64,000 nucleotides of DNA. Origin: JAIUNP01 sp020161975. Lineage in GTDB: Bacteria > Pseudomonadota > Alphaproteobacteria > Rhizobiales > Beijerinckiaceae. This document shows positions 18,601 through 26,351 of this stretch, piece after piece; positions within the stretch are counted from its first letter, which is position 1, and each line of letters opens with the position of its first letter. The translations under genes and the position numbers were made by a program. The notes under the pieces are model-generated. The model worked only from the letters and a program-made list of their open reading frames with translations. It was not told the DNA's origin and did no database searches. The stretch covers positions 124,001 to 188,000 of the forward strand of contig DAIOGK010000005.1 in the NCBI GenBank assembly GCA_036745275.1, given 5' to 3'.

Positions 18601-21023
18601 ATTCGATCAGTGACGGAAACGGCGGAACAGATACCGCCACCGCGACGATCACCGTGACTGGCACGGTCAACAACCCGCCGGATGCGGTGAACGATGCTTT
18701 CAACGCGACCTACAACGCCGCATTCAGCAGCACCGTCGCCACGAACGATACCGATCCCGACGGCGACACGCTGACCTATACGCTCGGTACCGGCCCGACG
18801 GACGGCACGGTGACGCTGAACACTAACGGCAGCTTCACTTATACGCCGACGACCGGTTATTCGGGCACCGACAGCTTCACCTATTCGATTAGTGACGGCA
18901 ACGGCGGCACCGACACCGCAACGGTGACCCTGACCGTTCCTGGCCCCACGAACAATCCCCCGAATGCGGTGAACGACAGCTTCGGAACCGCCTATAACAC
19001 GTCGGTCTCAGGCGATGTCTGCACCAACGACACGGATGCCGACAACGATCTTTTGAGCCACACTCTCACCACCGGCCCAACCAATGGCACGGTGACACTG
19101 AACACCGACGGCACCTTCACCTACACGCCGAACACCGGCTACTCCGGCACTGACACATTCACCTACACCTCCAATGACGGCAACGGCGGCACCGACACCG
19201 CAACCGTGACCATCACCGTTGCAGGGCCGGTGAACTCGCCGCCGAACGCCGTGAACGACAGCTTCAGCACCGCCTATAACACCGCCGTCTCCGGCGATGT
19301 CTGCACCAATGATACCGACGCCAACGGCGATTTTCTGACGCACACCCTCGCCACCGGCCCCACCAATGGCACGGTGACGCTGAACGCGAACGGCACTTTC
19401 ACCTACACGCCGAACAGCGGCTATTCCGGAACAGATACATTCACCTACACCTCCAATGACGGCAACGGCGGCACCGACACCGCAACCGTGACCATCACCG
19501 TCGGCACCAGGCCCAATTCAGCGCCGGATGCGGTGAACGACACCGTTTCGACCAATGCCGACCAGCCATTGACGGGAACGGTGGCGACCAACGACAGCGA
19601 TCCCGATAGCGACACGCTGAACTTTGCCGTCCAGATCACGCCGACCCATGGCACCGTAACGCTGAACACCAACGGCACCTTCACCTACACGCCGACGGCT
19701 GGCTATTCCGGGCAGGACAGCTTCACCTATACGGTCAACGATGGGAACGGCGGCACGGATTCGGCCGTGGTCGTGGTCTCGGTGATTGCCGTGAACGATG
19801 CGCCGGTCTTCACCACCACGGTTGCGCCGCAGGCCAATGTTGATGGCCAGGTCATCTCGCTGAACATCGGCGCGAATGTCACCGATGTCGACAGCCCGCA
19901 GCTGATCTATGCCGCCAACGGCCTGCCGCCGGGGCTTTCCATCAACCCGCTGACCGGCGTCATCACCGGCACGTTGGACCGCATGGCATCCGAAGTCGGA
20001 CCGACGGAAAACGGCGTTTATCCGGTGACGGTGACGGTGGTGGATCTCGCCGGTGGCGTCACCACCCAGACCTTCACCTGGACGATCACCAACCCCGGCC
20101 CTGATGCCGTGAATGACACGGTTTCAACCGATGCGGGCGTAGCCTACACGGGTTCGGTCGCCACCAACGACCGCGATCCCGACGGCGACCCCGTGACCTT
20201 CGCGCTCGGCACAGGCCCGACCCATGGCACGGTGACGCTTGCCGGCAACGGCGCCTATACCTACACGCCCACCGGCGGCTACAATGGCCCGGACAGCTTC
20301 ACCTACACGATGACGGATTCGCAAGGTGCGTCCGACACTGCGACCGTTTCGATCACGGTGGTGCCGGTGAACGGTCCGCCGGTCGTGACGGGCACCATCC
20401 CGACCCAGACCGGCACGGATCTGTCCACGCCCACGCTGGACATCTCCTCCTGCTTTGCCGATCCGCAGAACGATCCCCTGACCTTCACCGCCACCGGCCT
20501 GCCGCCGGGCCTGAGCATCAACGCCGCAACGGGCGTGATCTCCGGCACCGTCGCCCAGAATGCCGGCGTCAGCGGCCCGACGAGCAATGGCGTCTACAGC
20601 GTCGTGATCACCGCGACCGATCCATCCGGACTGAGCGTCAATCACACCTTCTCCTGGACCATCACGAATCCGGCTCCGGATGCTGTGAACGACAGCTTCA
20701 ATGGTCTGTCCGGTCAGCCGGTGACCGGTACTGTCGCCACCAACGACAGCGACCCGGATGGCGATGCGACGACTTACACCATCGTCAGCGGCCCGACCGC
20801 CGGCAGCGTCGTGCTGAACACGAACGGCACGTTCACCTACTCCGGCAACCCGCTGTATTCGGGCACCGACAGCTTCGTCTACAAAGTCACCGATGCGGAC
20901 GGCAGCTCGGATACCGCGACATCCACCTTCACCATCGCGCCGACAGAGATCGCACCGCCGGGCCTCAGCTGTATCATCAGCTTCGGCGATCTCAGCCATC
21001 TGCGCTCGATCCTGGGGGTGTAG
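15672..21023 (+). CDS. Giant secreted repeat protein with LExR-xxFDAA motif, DUF4347 and tandem-95-type Ig/cadherin-like repeats
   Basis: 1,783 residues from ATG 15672; a TTG 69 bp upstream is in frame but would place the start before a leader hairpin. No classical signal peptide. Residues 32-41 are LEKRYVFDAA, the N-terminal motif shared by many giant DUF4347/LEPR-xLL surface proteins. DUF4347 spans about 90-255, with IFAHG (His147) and IYGCNFA (Cys191). A beta-rich unique region (260-440) follows. From residue 441 there are about 12 repeats of 90-95 residues (PPDAVND, then DSFTYSISDGNGGTDTATV), interrupted by two putative-Ig (GLPPGLSIN) domains. No RTX nonapeptides, LPXTG or PEP-CTERM were seen. 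It is likely a surface adhesin or biofilm protein exported by the upstream TolC/HlyD/M50 genes (inferred from position). Confidence 0.85.
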   Translation: MRNNPNTSAARAISETIGEDWLADLPQAMQVLEKRYVFDAALVADLTDAASHSGDSTVTASTDPSLGDVLNSAAESLATTEADASGASSPSAVYVIDANVDQADTLIAGLPADAVIIRIDSTSDGVAQLAEALEGMNNIGSLHIFAHGEAGSLSLGASVLDQASMETLYRATLAGLGTHLSADADIMIYGCNFAAGAEGQAAADTLAALTGADVSASTDLTGAARLGGDWDLEYDSGSIETQALSFAAYDATLDLASISASGAPTTSGGSNVGATATWSNVATVSGTTVDIRATVVSADAGATIGFGTTGDDLRVELENGTAVITWEIFVAGTTTPFTADVTFQIADLDGPNIETVSAAAAGTVESNTNLSIDTTGGIVTAAGTQNQNSESTSMIAYSWGGVSSMSVTYTAATGTDIRIFNHDGDLDLPFTDPVDVNTIGNNPPDAVNDSATTQMNTALSGTVATNDTDPDGDTLTYTQGTGPTNGTLTFNGNGTYTYTPNTGYTGTDSFTYSISDGRGGTDTATVTITITAPNSPPVAGDDTFNGNFNYVYIDSVANNDSDPNGDTLTFTQTSAAANGTVSLATDGSFSYTPNTGFSGTDTFTYSVSDGNGGSDTATVTITIPANSPPVAGDDTFNGNFNAAYSSTVATNDSDPNGDTLTYALGTGPTNGTVTLNTNGSFTYTPNAGYSGTDTFTYSISDGNGGSDTATVTITIPANSPPDAVNDAFGTLYETSFSDTVATNDSDPNGDTLTYTLGTGPTNGTVTLNTNGTFTYTPNTGYSGQDSFTYSISDGNGGTDTATATITVTGTVNNPPDAVNDAFNATYNAAFSSTVATNDTDPDGDTLTYTLGTGPTDGTVTLNTNGSFTYTPTTGYSGTDSFTYSISDGNGGTDTATVTLTVPGPANSPPDAVNDAFGTLYETAFSDTVATNDSDPNGDTLTYTLGTGPTNGTISLNTNGTFTYTPNTGYSGQDSFTYSISDGNGGTDTATATITVTGTVNNPPDAVNDAFNATYNAAFSSTVATNDTDPDGDTLTYTLGTGPTDGTVTLNTNGSFTYTPTTGYSGTDSFTYSISDGNGGTDTATVTLTVPGPTNNPPNAVNDSFGTAYNTSVSGDVCTNDTDADNDLLSHTLTTGPTNGTVTLNTDGTFTYTPNTGYSGTDTFTYTSNDGNGGTDTATVTITVAGPVNSPPNAVNDSFSTAYNTAVSGDVCTNDTDANGDFLTHTLATGPTNGTVTLNANGTFTYTPNSGYSGTDTFTYTSNDGNGGTDTATVTITVGTRPNSAPDAVNDTVSTNADQPLTGTVATNDSDPDSDTLNFAVQITPTHGTVTLNTNGTFTYTPTAGYSGQDSFTYTVNDGNGGTDSAVVVVSVIAVNDAPVFTTTVAPQANVDGQVISLNIGANVTDVDSPQLIYAANGLPPGLSINPLTGVITGTLDRMASEVGPTENGVYPVTVTVVDLAGGVTTQTFTWTITNPGPDAVNDTVSTDAGVAYTGSVATNDRDPDGDPVTFALGTGPTHGTVTLAGNGAYTYTPTGGYNGPDSFTYTMTDSQGASDTATVSITVVPVNGPPVVTGTIPTQTGTDLSTPTLDISSCFADPQNDPLTFTATGLPPGLSINAATGVISGTVAQNAGVSGPTSNGVYSVVITATDPSGLSVNHTFSWTITNPAPDAVNDSFNGLSGQPVTGTVATNDSDPDGDATTYTIVSGPTAGSVVLNTNGTFTYSGNPLYSGTDSFVYKVTDADGSSDTATSTFTIAPTEIAPPGLSCIISFGDLSHLRSILGV
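16992..20967 (+). repeat. Array of about 12 Ig/cadherin-like protein repeats
   Basis: Coding repeats of about 270-285 bp. Each begins near PPDAVND, contains NDTDPDGDTLTYTLGTGP and TNGTVTLNTNGTFTYTP, and ends DGNGGTDTATVTITV. Acidic DxDPDGD stretches suggest calcium binding between domains, as in cadherin-like folds. Two different domains of about 100 residues interrupt the array at about 19793-20100 and 20370-20676. Confidence 0.9.
17821..18948 (+). repeat. Tandem 564-bp duplication inside the repeat array
   Basis: The segment 17821-18384 (two protein repeats, 188 codons) is copied directly at 18385-18948. By eye the copies differ at only about a dozen bases, mostly in the first repeat and at the very end; the second repeat looks identical over most of its length. 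This points to a recent in-frame duplication. Confidence 0.9.
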
Positions 21024-21244
21024 CGGTCGCACAATGCACAGGACCTGCCCCGGTCCGGACAGGGTGTTGTGTGCATAAGGTTCCTGATAGAAGCCGCGCT
21101 TCTGTTCCCCTGGCCGGGCTTGTCCCGGCCAGTTGCTTTTCAAATGCTGCACTGAAGCACCCTGAAGCCGGGATCGGCCGGGGACAGGGATGGGTAAGCC
21201 CTTGGCATTCCCGAAGGCGCGCCTGCCCCGATCGTCAGGGAAAT

Positions 21245-21273
21245 AAAAAAGCCGGGCATGTGCCCGGCTTTTT
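21245..21273. terminator. Bidirectional intrinsic terminator
   Basis: GCCGGGCA-TG-TGCCCGGC hairpin (stem 8, 21251-21268) flanked by A6 on the left and T5 on the right, so it can stop transcription in both directions. It lies between the convergent giant-protein gene and the outer-membrane protein gene. The rest of 21024-21294 shows no gene. Confidence 0.88.
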
Positions 21274-21294
21274 GCATGTCATCGGTTACGCACG

Positions 21295-22194
21295 TCAGTA
21301 TTTTGTGACGACAGGATATTGCGGCACCGGACGTGGCGTCTCGCCGAAAGCCCAGCGCATACCAAGCTTCACGTCATGACTGGTCAGGCGCGTCACCCGC
21401 AGCGGCTGTCCCTGGCTGCCACACACGCAATCGATGATGTTGCTGGCGGCGTTCTTGCCAAGGTCCATGTAGCGATAGGCCATTTCCAGCGTCAGGCGAT
21501 CGTTGATCGCATAGCCGGCACCGGCGGTGAGGCCCCAGGCGAAATTCGTCCGCGTCCGGTCTGCAGCATGGCCGGTTGTGGCATCGTTCAGCGTACCGGT
21601 CAGCGCGTAGGGTGCGGTATTGCTGTAGACATTGATCGTTGAACTGGATTGCGTCGTCAGGCCCGACACCTTGTTCCGGGCAATGCCGACGCTGGCGCCG
21701 ACGAAGGGCGTGAAGCCGTTCCAGTTGCCGAAGTCATAATAGGCGCTGACCAGCGCCACCTGCGACGAAATGTTGCCGTCGTAATGGGTGTAGAGATCCG
21801 CCACCCGCTGGCCGCGCCCGTTGACCAGGCGCACGTTGTCGGTGGCTTTCAAATTGGCAGTTGAACGCAATTCCCACGTCGCATCCACGCGCACATTGGG
21901 CGTGAAGCGATAACCGACGCCAACCGCCACCCCGGCAGTATTGCCGATCGACTTGTTGATGAAGCTGCCACCGTTGCGTCCCAGATCATCCTGCCGCAGG
22001 CCACGGATGACATTGGCGTTCGCAGCCACATCCCCGCGCAGGTAGAAACCCGATTCCGTCGCAGGAGCAGCGGGCCGCAGCGGCGGCGGGCTGAAATCCG
22101 GCGGCGCGGGGCCTCTCAATACCTGCGCCGAAGCCGTCCCTGTCAGGACAAGCATCGCCAGCGACACACAGGAAGGAAGGAAACGTCTGCTCAT
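21295..22194 (-). CDS. Outer-membrane beta-barrel protein (Omp25/opacity-like)
   Basis: 299 residues with a signal peptide (MSRRFLPSCVSLAMLVLTG, ending TASAQ) and a short Pro-rich linker, then alternating beta-strand segments of an 8-stranded-type barrel. Typical pieces are GVGYRFTPNVRVDATWELR and LTLEMAYRYMDLGKN. The chain ends in an aromatic residue (VTKY), as needed for BAM-dependent insertion. Similar small porin-like proteins of Hyphomicrobiales are abundant outer-membrane structural proteins. Transcribed away from the propeller-like gene, with two palindromes in the shared upstream region. Confidence 0.85.
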   Translation of the reverse strand: MSRRFLPSCVSLAMLVLTGTASAQVLRGPAPPDFSPPPLRPAAPATESGFYLRGDVAANANVIRGLRQDDLGRNGGSFINKSIGNTAGVAVGVGYRFTPNVRVDATWELRSTANLKATDNVRLVNGRGQRVADLYTHYDGNISSQVALVSAYYDFGNWNGFTPFVGASVGIARNKVSGLTTQSSSTINVYSNTAPYALTGTLNDATTGHAADRTRTNFAWGLTAGAGYAINDRLTLEMAYRYMDLGKNAASNIIDCVCGSQGQPLRVTRLTSHDVKLGMRWAFGETPRPVPQYPVVTKY

Positions 22195-22223
22195 GGAAGG
22201 GAAATCCGCTTGTAAACCTGATG

Positions 22224-22271
22224 GAAACCATAGTTTCTTGTGGTTTCTAATCGTTTAACAACGCAGTTGTT
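22224..22271. promoter_or_regulatory. Two palindromes upstream of the outer-membrane protein gene
   Basis: GAAACCA-N10-TGGTTTC (22224-22247) and AACAAC-GCA-GTTGTT (22257-22271) lie 30-77 bp upstream of the minus-strand ATG at 22194, within the divergent gap 22195-22408. Either could be an operator or a leader hairpin; no regulator is recognised. Confidence 0.4.
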
Positions 22272-22408
22272 CGGTATTCGGCACGGTAAAATTCCGACCG
22301 TAGGGTGCGCCAACGCACAGGCAGAGCGGAAAAAGTCTTGCGTTTCCCCTTTGGCCCGATCCTTGAAGTAAAGACGCTTGATCAATCTTTTGAAGGCAGG
22401 ATCAGCCG

Positions 22409-23572
22409 ATGCGCGCCATTCTGAGCCATTCTGCAATCACTGTTGCCACCCTGTTGTTTCTGACGGGGACAGGGACTGCGCAGGTTCCCGCCCCGCCCGT
22501 CATCATGATCGATGGACCGGAAACCATCGTTTTCGATTCGAAAAAGGACGCCTGCGATGGCCATGACGTGCCCGACGTACCGCCGCGCCTTTATCGCGAT
22601 GCCGAGGGGCGCATTCGCCTCTTTGCCCTGCATTACGAAAACCGGGCACTCCGGGGTGACAGCCTCGACAAGCTGAAGCTCGACTGCCGGGTGGTGTTTC
22701 GCGGCGCGGGCAAGTCCGACCCCGCCGCCTACGATGACAAGAGCTGGATCGCCGCCACCTGGACGCGCGACGGCAAGACGGTTTTCGGGCTCGTCCACCA
22801 CGAATATCAGGCCAACAGCCATCCAGGCCGCTGCTCAAAGCCGGACTATATGTCGTGCTGGTACAACACCATTCTCGCAATCCGGTCCGATAATTCCGGC
22901 GACAGCTTTGCAAAAACACCAAAGCCGGTCGTTGCCAGCGCGCCATTTCCGCAAGAGGTGGATCAGGGCCGGCATCGCGGCTTCTTCAATCCCACGAACA
23001 TCGTCACCGATGGCGTGTGGCACTACATGATCGCTGCGACGACCGGCTGGATTGGCCAACCTTCCGGCGCCTGTCTGTTCCGCACAGACAACCTCGCCGA
23101 TTCCACCGCCTGGCGCGCCTATGATGGCACCGGTTTTACGATTCGATATGGCGATCCGACCCGCGAAAAGACCGTTCCCGGCCCGGCATGCCTTACGCTG
23201 ACGCCCTTCCCCGCGCCGGTTGGTTCATTGACCCGCCATACGCCTTCCGGCCAGTGGATCGCGGTTTATCAGGCGCAGAAGGATGACCGCCGCTTTCCCG
23301 TCTCCGGCATTTATGCCGCCGCCTCGAAGGATCTGAAAAGCTGGAGCGCGCCGCGCCTCATCCTGCCCACCCGCACGCTCTACGACGACCCGTGCGGCGC
23401 GGGCGTCCTCAATTCCTACCCGACGCTGATCGACCCGCAGGCTACGACGCGCAATTTCGAGGATACGGGCGAAACCGCAGACCTCTACCTTTCACGCCTG
23501 CGGGTGGAGGGCTGCAAGCACACCTCGGACCGCACGCTCGTGAAAGTCAGGGTCCGCATCGCGGTACGCTAG
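22409..23572 (+). CDS. Secreted protein of unknown function, possible five-bladed propeller fold
   Basis: 387 residues with a signal peptide ending near GTAQ. The body has repeated aromatic and Asp-rich strand patterns (SWIAATWTRDGKTVFGLVHHEY, read in two parts; GVWHYMIAATTGW; GQWIAVYQAQKDDRRFPVSG; SKDLKSWSAPRLILP) that resemble sialidase or GH32/43-type beta-propellers. It has at least eight cysteines, which suits an exported protein. I do not recognise a catalytic signature and give no substrate. It ends 3 bp before the end of the convergent polyamine permease gene. An ATG at 22409 opens directly into the signal peptide; an upstream GGCAGGA is suitable as a ribosome site. Confidence 0.6.
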   Translation: MRAILSHSAITVATLLFLTGTGTAQVPAPPVIMIDGPETIVFDSKKDACDGHDVPDVPPRLYRDAEGRIRLFALHYENRALRGDSLDKLKLDCRVVFRGAGKSDPAAYDDKSWIAATWTRDGKTVFGLVHHEYQANSHPGRCSKPDYMSCWYNTILAIRSDNSGDSFAKTPKPVVASAPFPQEVDQGRHRGFFNPTNIVTDGVWHYMIAATTGWIGQPSGACLFRTDNLADSTAWRAYDGTGFTIRYGDPTREKTVPGPACLTLTPFPAPVGSLTRHTPSGQWIAVYQAQKDDRRFPVSGIYAAASKDLKSWSAPRLILPTRTLYDDPCGAGVLNSYPTLIDPQATTRNFEDTGETADLYLSRLRVEGCKHTSDRTLVKVRVRIAVR

Positions 23573-23575
23573 CAC

Positions 23576-24385
23576 CTATGTCCTCACCCGCGCGCCGGTC
23601 ATCAGATTGGTCTTGAGCGCCAGCGAGGCCACGAGCACGGCGAGCGTCACCACACTGATCATGATGGTGGAGATGGCGTTGATCTCCGGCGTCACGCCGA
23701 GCCGCACCTGGCTGTAGATGCGCATCGGCAGCGTGCTGGAGCCGGGGCCGGAGGTAAAGCTGGCGATCACCAGATCATCAAATGACAGCACGAACGACAG
23801 GATCCAGCCTGACGCCACCGCCGGCGCAATGTTGGGCAGCGTGACCAGAAAGAAGGTTGCGCGCGGGGTCGCGCCCAGATCCATCGCCGCCTCCTCGATC
23901 GACCGGTCGAACCCCGCCAGCCTCGACTGTACAATCACCGTTACAAAGCACATCGCAAACGAGGTGTGCGCGATCACGATGGTCCAGAAGCCGCGATCCA
24001 CCCCCAGCGCCACGAAAAACAGCAGCAGCGACAGGCCCGTAATGATCTCCGGCATCACCAGCGTGCCATAGGTCATGCCCGCGAGCAGCATCCGCCCGCG
24101 AAAGGCGCCATGCCGGTGCAGCGCCATCGCCGCCATGGTGCCGAGGATCGTCGCCAGCGTTGCCGTCACCGCGCCGATGACAAGCGAAAGCACCGCTGAA
24201 TCCATCAACGCCTTGTTGGCAAGAAGGCCGCGATACCATTGCGTTGAAAAGCCGCCCCAGACCGTCACCAGCCGCGAGGCGTTGAAGGAATAGAGGACGA
24301 GCAGGAGGATCGGCAGATAGAGAAAGCCGAGCACCAGCGCGAGCCGGGCAACATCGAACCGCGCCATACGCCCCGCCGCCATCAC
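23576..24385 (-). CDS. Polyamine-type ABC transporter permease (PotC/PotI-like)
   Basis: 269 residues with about six membrane helices. The N-terminus (LGFLYLPILLLVLYSFN) and the EAA loop EEAAMDLGATPRATFFLVTLP (about residues 155-175) are typical of PotC/PotI permeases. Its start overlaps the stop of the PotB-like gene by 4 bp, so the ATPase, PotB-like and PotC-like genes form one minus-strand operon. An alternative in-frame start lies about 18 bp downstream (MARFDVARLA). It imports spermidine/putrescine-type substrates if the family assignment holds. Confidence 0.88.
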   Translation of the reverse strand: MMAAGRMARFDVARLALVLGFLYLPILLLVLYSFNASRLVTVWGGFSTQWYRGLLANKALMDSAVLSLVIGAVTATLATILGTMAAMALHRHGAFRGRMLLAGMTYGTLVMPEIITGLSLLLFFVALGVDRGFWTIVIAHTSFAMCFVTVIVQSRLAGFDRSIEEAAMDLGATPRATFFLVTLPNIAPAVASGWILSFVLSFDDLVIASFTSGPGSSTLPMRIYSQVRLGVTPEINAISTIMISVVTLAVLVASLALKTNLMTGARVRT

Positions 24386-25269
24386 GCCACCCTCGCCCGT
24401 TGACGCCAGAGGATCGGCACCAGCACGATAAGTAGCAGCAGGATGGCCATGGCCGAGGCAAGTGGCCAGTCGCGGTTGGCGAAGAATTCCGTCCAGAGCA
24501 CGCGGCCGATCATCAGCGTTTCCGCCCCGCCCAGCAGATCGGGTACGACGAATTCACCGAGCGCAGGGATGAACACCAGCGCCGAGCCCGCCGCAATCGC
24601 CGGCGCGATAACCGGCGCCGTCACCAGAAAAAAGGCCTTCGTGGGCGTGGCGCCGAGATCCTGCGCCGCTTCCGTCAGGCTGGCATCGAAAGCCTCAAGG
24701 CTTGCATAGAGCGGCAGCACCATGAACGGCAGGTAGGAGTAGACGATACCGATGATCACCGCCGTCTCCGTGTGCAGGATGACGAGCGGTTCCGAGATCA
24801 GGCCAAGGCCCATCAGCGCACCGTTCAGCAAGCCTTCGGGCTTGAGAATCATCATCCAGGCATAGGCGCGGATCAGAAAACTTGTCAGGAACGGCAGGAC
24901 CACCAACGTCACCAGCCAGGGCTGCCAATGACGCGGGGCGCGGGCCATCGGCAATGCGATCGTCAGCCCCAGCACCAGCGCCAGCAGCGTGGACAACAGC
25001 GCAACCCGGAGCGATGTGCCATAGGCGCCCCAAAGAAGATCATCGGCAAAAACCGTCGTGAAATTGGCTGTCGAAAGCTTGCCGAGCGCCGCAACAAATG
25101 CATCCCATCCGGCAGCGGCATTGAAATGCGGCAGATAGGGCGGCAGCGCCACCGCGCTTTCCGAAAGGCTGATCTTGAAGACGATCAGGAACGGGAACAG
25201 GAAAAACAGGATGAGCCAGAGCAGCGGCACCAGCCGCACAATCGCCGAGCCCTGCCCCGCCCGGCTCAT
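24382..25269 (-). CDS. Polyamine-type ABC transporter permease (PotB/PotH-like)
   Basis: 295 residues with about six membrane helices and the EAA loop TEAAQDLGATPTKAFFLVTAP (about 200-220), followed by PVIAPAIAAGSALVFIPALGEFV, which is typical of PotB/PotH. Both gene borders are 4-bp ATGA overlaps, with the ATPase gene upstream and PotC-like downstream. Forms the heterodimeric channel with the PotC-like protein in the inner membrane. No periplasmic PotD/PotF binding protein is encoded next to it. Confidence 0.88.
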   Translation of the reverse strand: MSRAGQGSAIVRLVPLLWLILFFLFPFLIVFKISLSESAVALPPYLPHFNAAAGWDAFVAALGKLSTANFTTVFADDLLWGAYGTSLRVALLSTLLALVLGLTIALPMARAPRHWQPWLVTLVVLPFLTSFLIRAYAWMMILKPEGLLNGALMGLGLISEPLVILHTETAVIIGIVYSYLPFMVLPLYASLEAFDASLTEAAQDLGATPTKAFFLVTAPVIAPAIAAGSALVFIPALGEFVVPDLLGGAETLMIGRVLWTEFFANRDWPLASAMAILLLLIVLVPILWRQRARVA

Positions 25270-26345
25270 TCGGCCAGCACCACGGCAGCATCCGGCGCAA
25301 AGGACAGCATCACGCCCTCACCCACCGAAAAACCGCGCGATTGCCGCGTGTTGGCAACTGAAACGCGGATAATCGCCCCGTTTTGCAGGCGAAACCGGCA
25401 AAGCGTACCACCGCCGAGATACACGCTGTCCTCGAAGGTCGCGGCAAGGTGGTTCAGCCCCGGAGCAGCGCCGACAACCAGCCCTTCCGGGCGGATGGCG
25501 ATGGTGACGGGCGCCCCCTCCTCACTCCGAATCATACTGACATTCAGCACACGATCAATGCCAGGAACCGCGATTCCAGCCGGGCCGGCCACCGTGCCGT
25601 TGAGGATATTCACGTCGCCGACAAACTCCGCGACATAGCGCGTCCGGGGTGCGTTATAGACTTCGGCGGGCGGGCCCACCTGCGCGAGTTGCCCCTTCTG
25701 CATGACACCGATGCGGCTCGCAAGCGACATCGCCTCATCCTGATCATGGGTGACGATGATGAACGTCAGCCCCAGCCGGCGCTGGATGTCTTTCAGTTCA
25801 AACTGGGTTTCCTCGCGGAGTTTCTTGTCGAGCGCCGCGAGCGGCTCGTCGAGCAGCAACACGCGCGGACGTTTTGCCAGGGCCCTCGCAAGGGCGACGC
25901 GCTGACGCTGCCCGCCCGAGAGTTCATGCGGCTTGCGCGTCTCCAATCCTTGCAACCGGGCAAGACGCATCATCTCCGCCACCCGCTCGGCCAGAACCGC
26001 ACCGGACATGCCCTCGCGCTTCAGCCCGAAGGCGATGTTACCGGCAACGGTGAGATGCGGAAACAGCGCATAGGACTGGAACATCATGTTGACTGGCCGC
26101 AGATGCGGCGGCACCGCCGTAATATCCGCGCCATCCAGCAGTATCCGCCCGGCATCCGGTGTCTCGAAGCCCGCGAGCATCCTCAACAGCGTGGTCTTGC
26201 CACAGCCGGAGGGGCCGAGCAGCGCAAAAAATTCGCCCGTCTCAACGTCCAGCGAAAGATCATCAACCGCCGTAAACGCCCCGAAGCGCCGCGTCACCCC
26301 CTCCACGCGGATCAGCGGCGCGCGGCCAGTGTTCTCCCCCGCCAT
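25266..26345 (-). CDS. Polyamine-type ABC transporter ATP-binding protein (PotA/PotG-like)
   Basis: 359 residues. Walker A GPSGCGKTTLLRM (about 40-52), signature LSGGQRQRVALARAL, Walker B VLLLDEPLAALD and switch His in THDQDEA are all intact. The C-terminal ~110 residues form the TOBE domain typical of PotA/PotG, including the end FAPDAAVVLAE. First gene of the three-gene operon; 6 bp from the Crp/Fnr-type regulator gene upstream on the same strand, so all four genes may share a transcript. It might also serve the ATPase-less iron permease at 5614, but nothing in the sequence supports that. Confidence 0.9.
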   Translation of the reverse strand: MAGENTGRAPLIRVEGVTRRFGAFTAVDDLSLDVETGEFFALLGPSGCGKTTLLRMLAGFETPDAGRILLDGADITAVPPHLRPVNMMFQSYALFPHLTVAGNIAFGLKREGMSGAVLAERVAEMMRLARLQGLETRKPHELSGGQRQRVALARALAKRPRVLLLDEPLAALDKKLREETQFELKDIQRRLGLTFIIVTHDQDEAMSLASRIGVMQKGQLAQVGPPAEVYNAPRTRYVAEFVGDVNILNGTVAGPAGIAVPGIDRVLNVSMIRSEEGAPVTIAIRPEGLVVGAAPGLNHLAATFEDSVYLGGGTLCRFRLQNGAIIRVSVANTRQSRGFSVGEGVMLSFAPDAAVVLAE

Positions 26346-26351
26346 GGCCCG

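Noticed and set aside
16992..20967. Regular repeats that could suggest a CRISPR array
   Set aside because: Repeats are 270-285 bp, continuous in one reading frame and encode Ig-like domains; there are no short direct repeats with unique spacers.
15672..21023. RTX adhesin with a standard type I signal
   Set aside because: No GGxGxDxxx nonapeptides and no C-terminal RTX-type signal were seen, and no HlyB-type ATPase is encoded.
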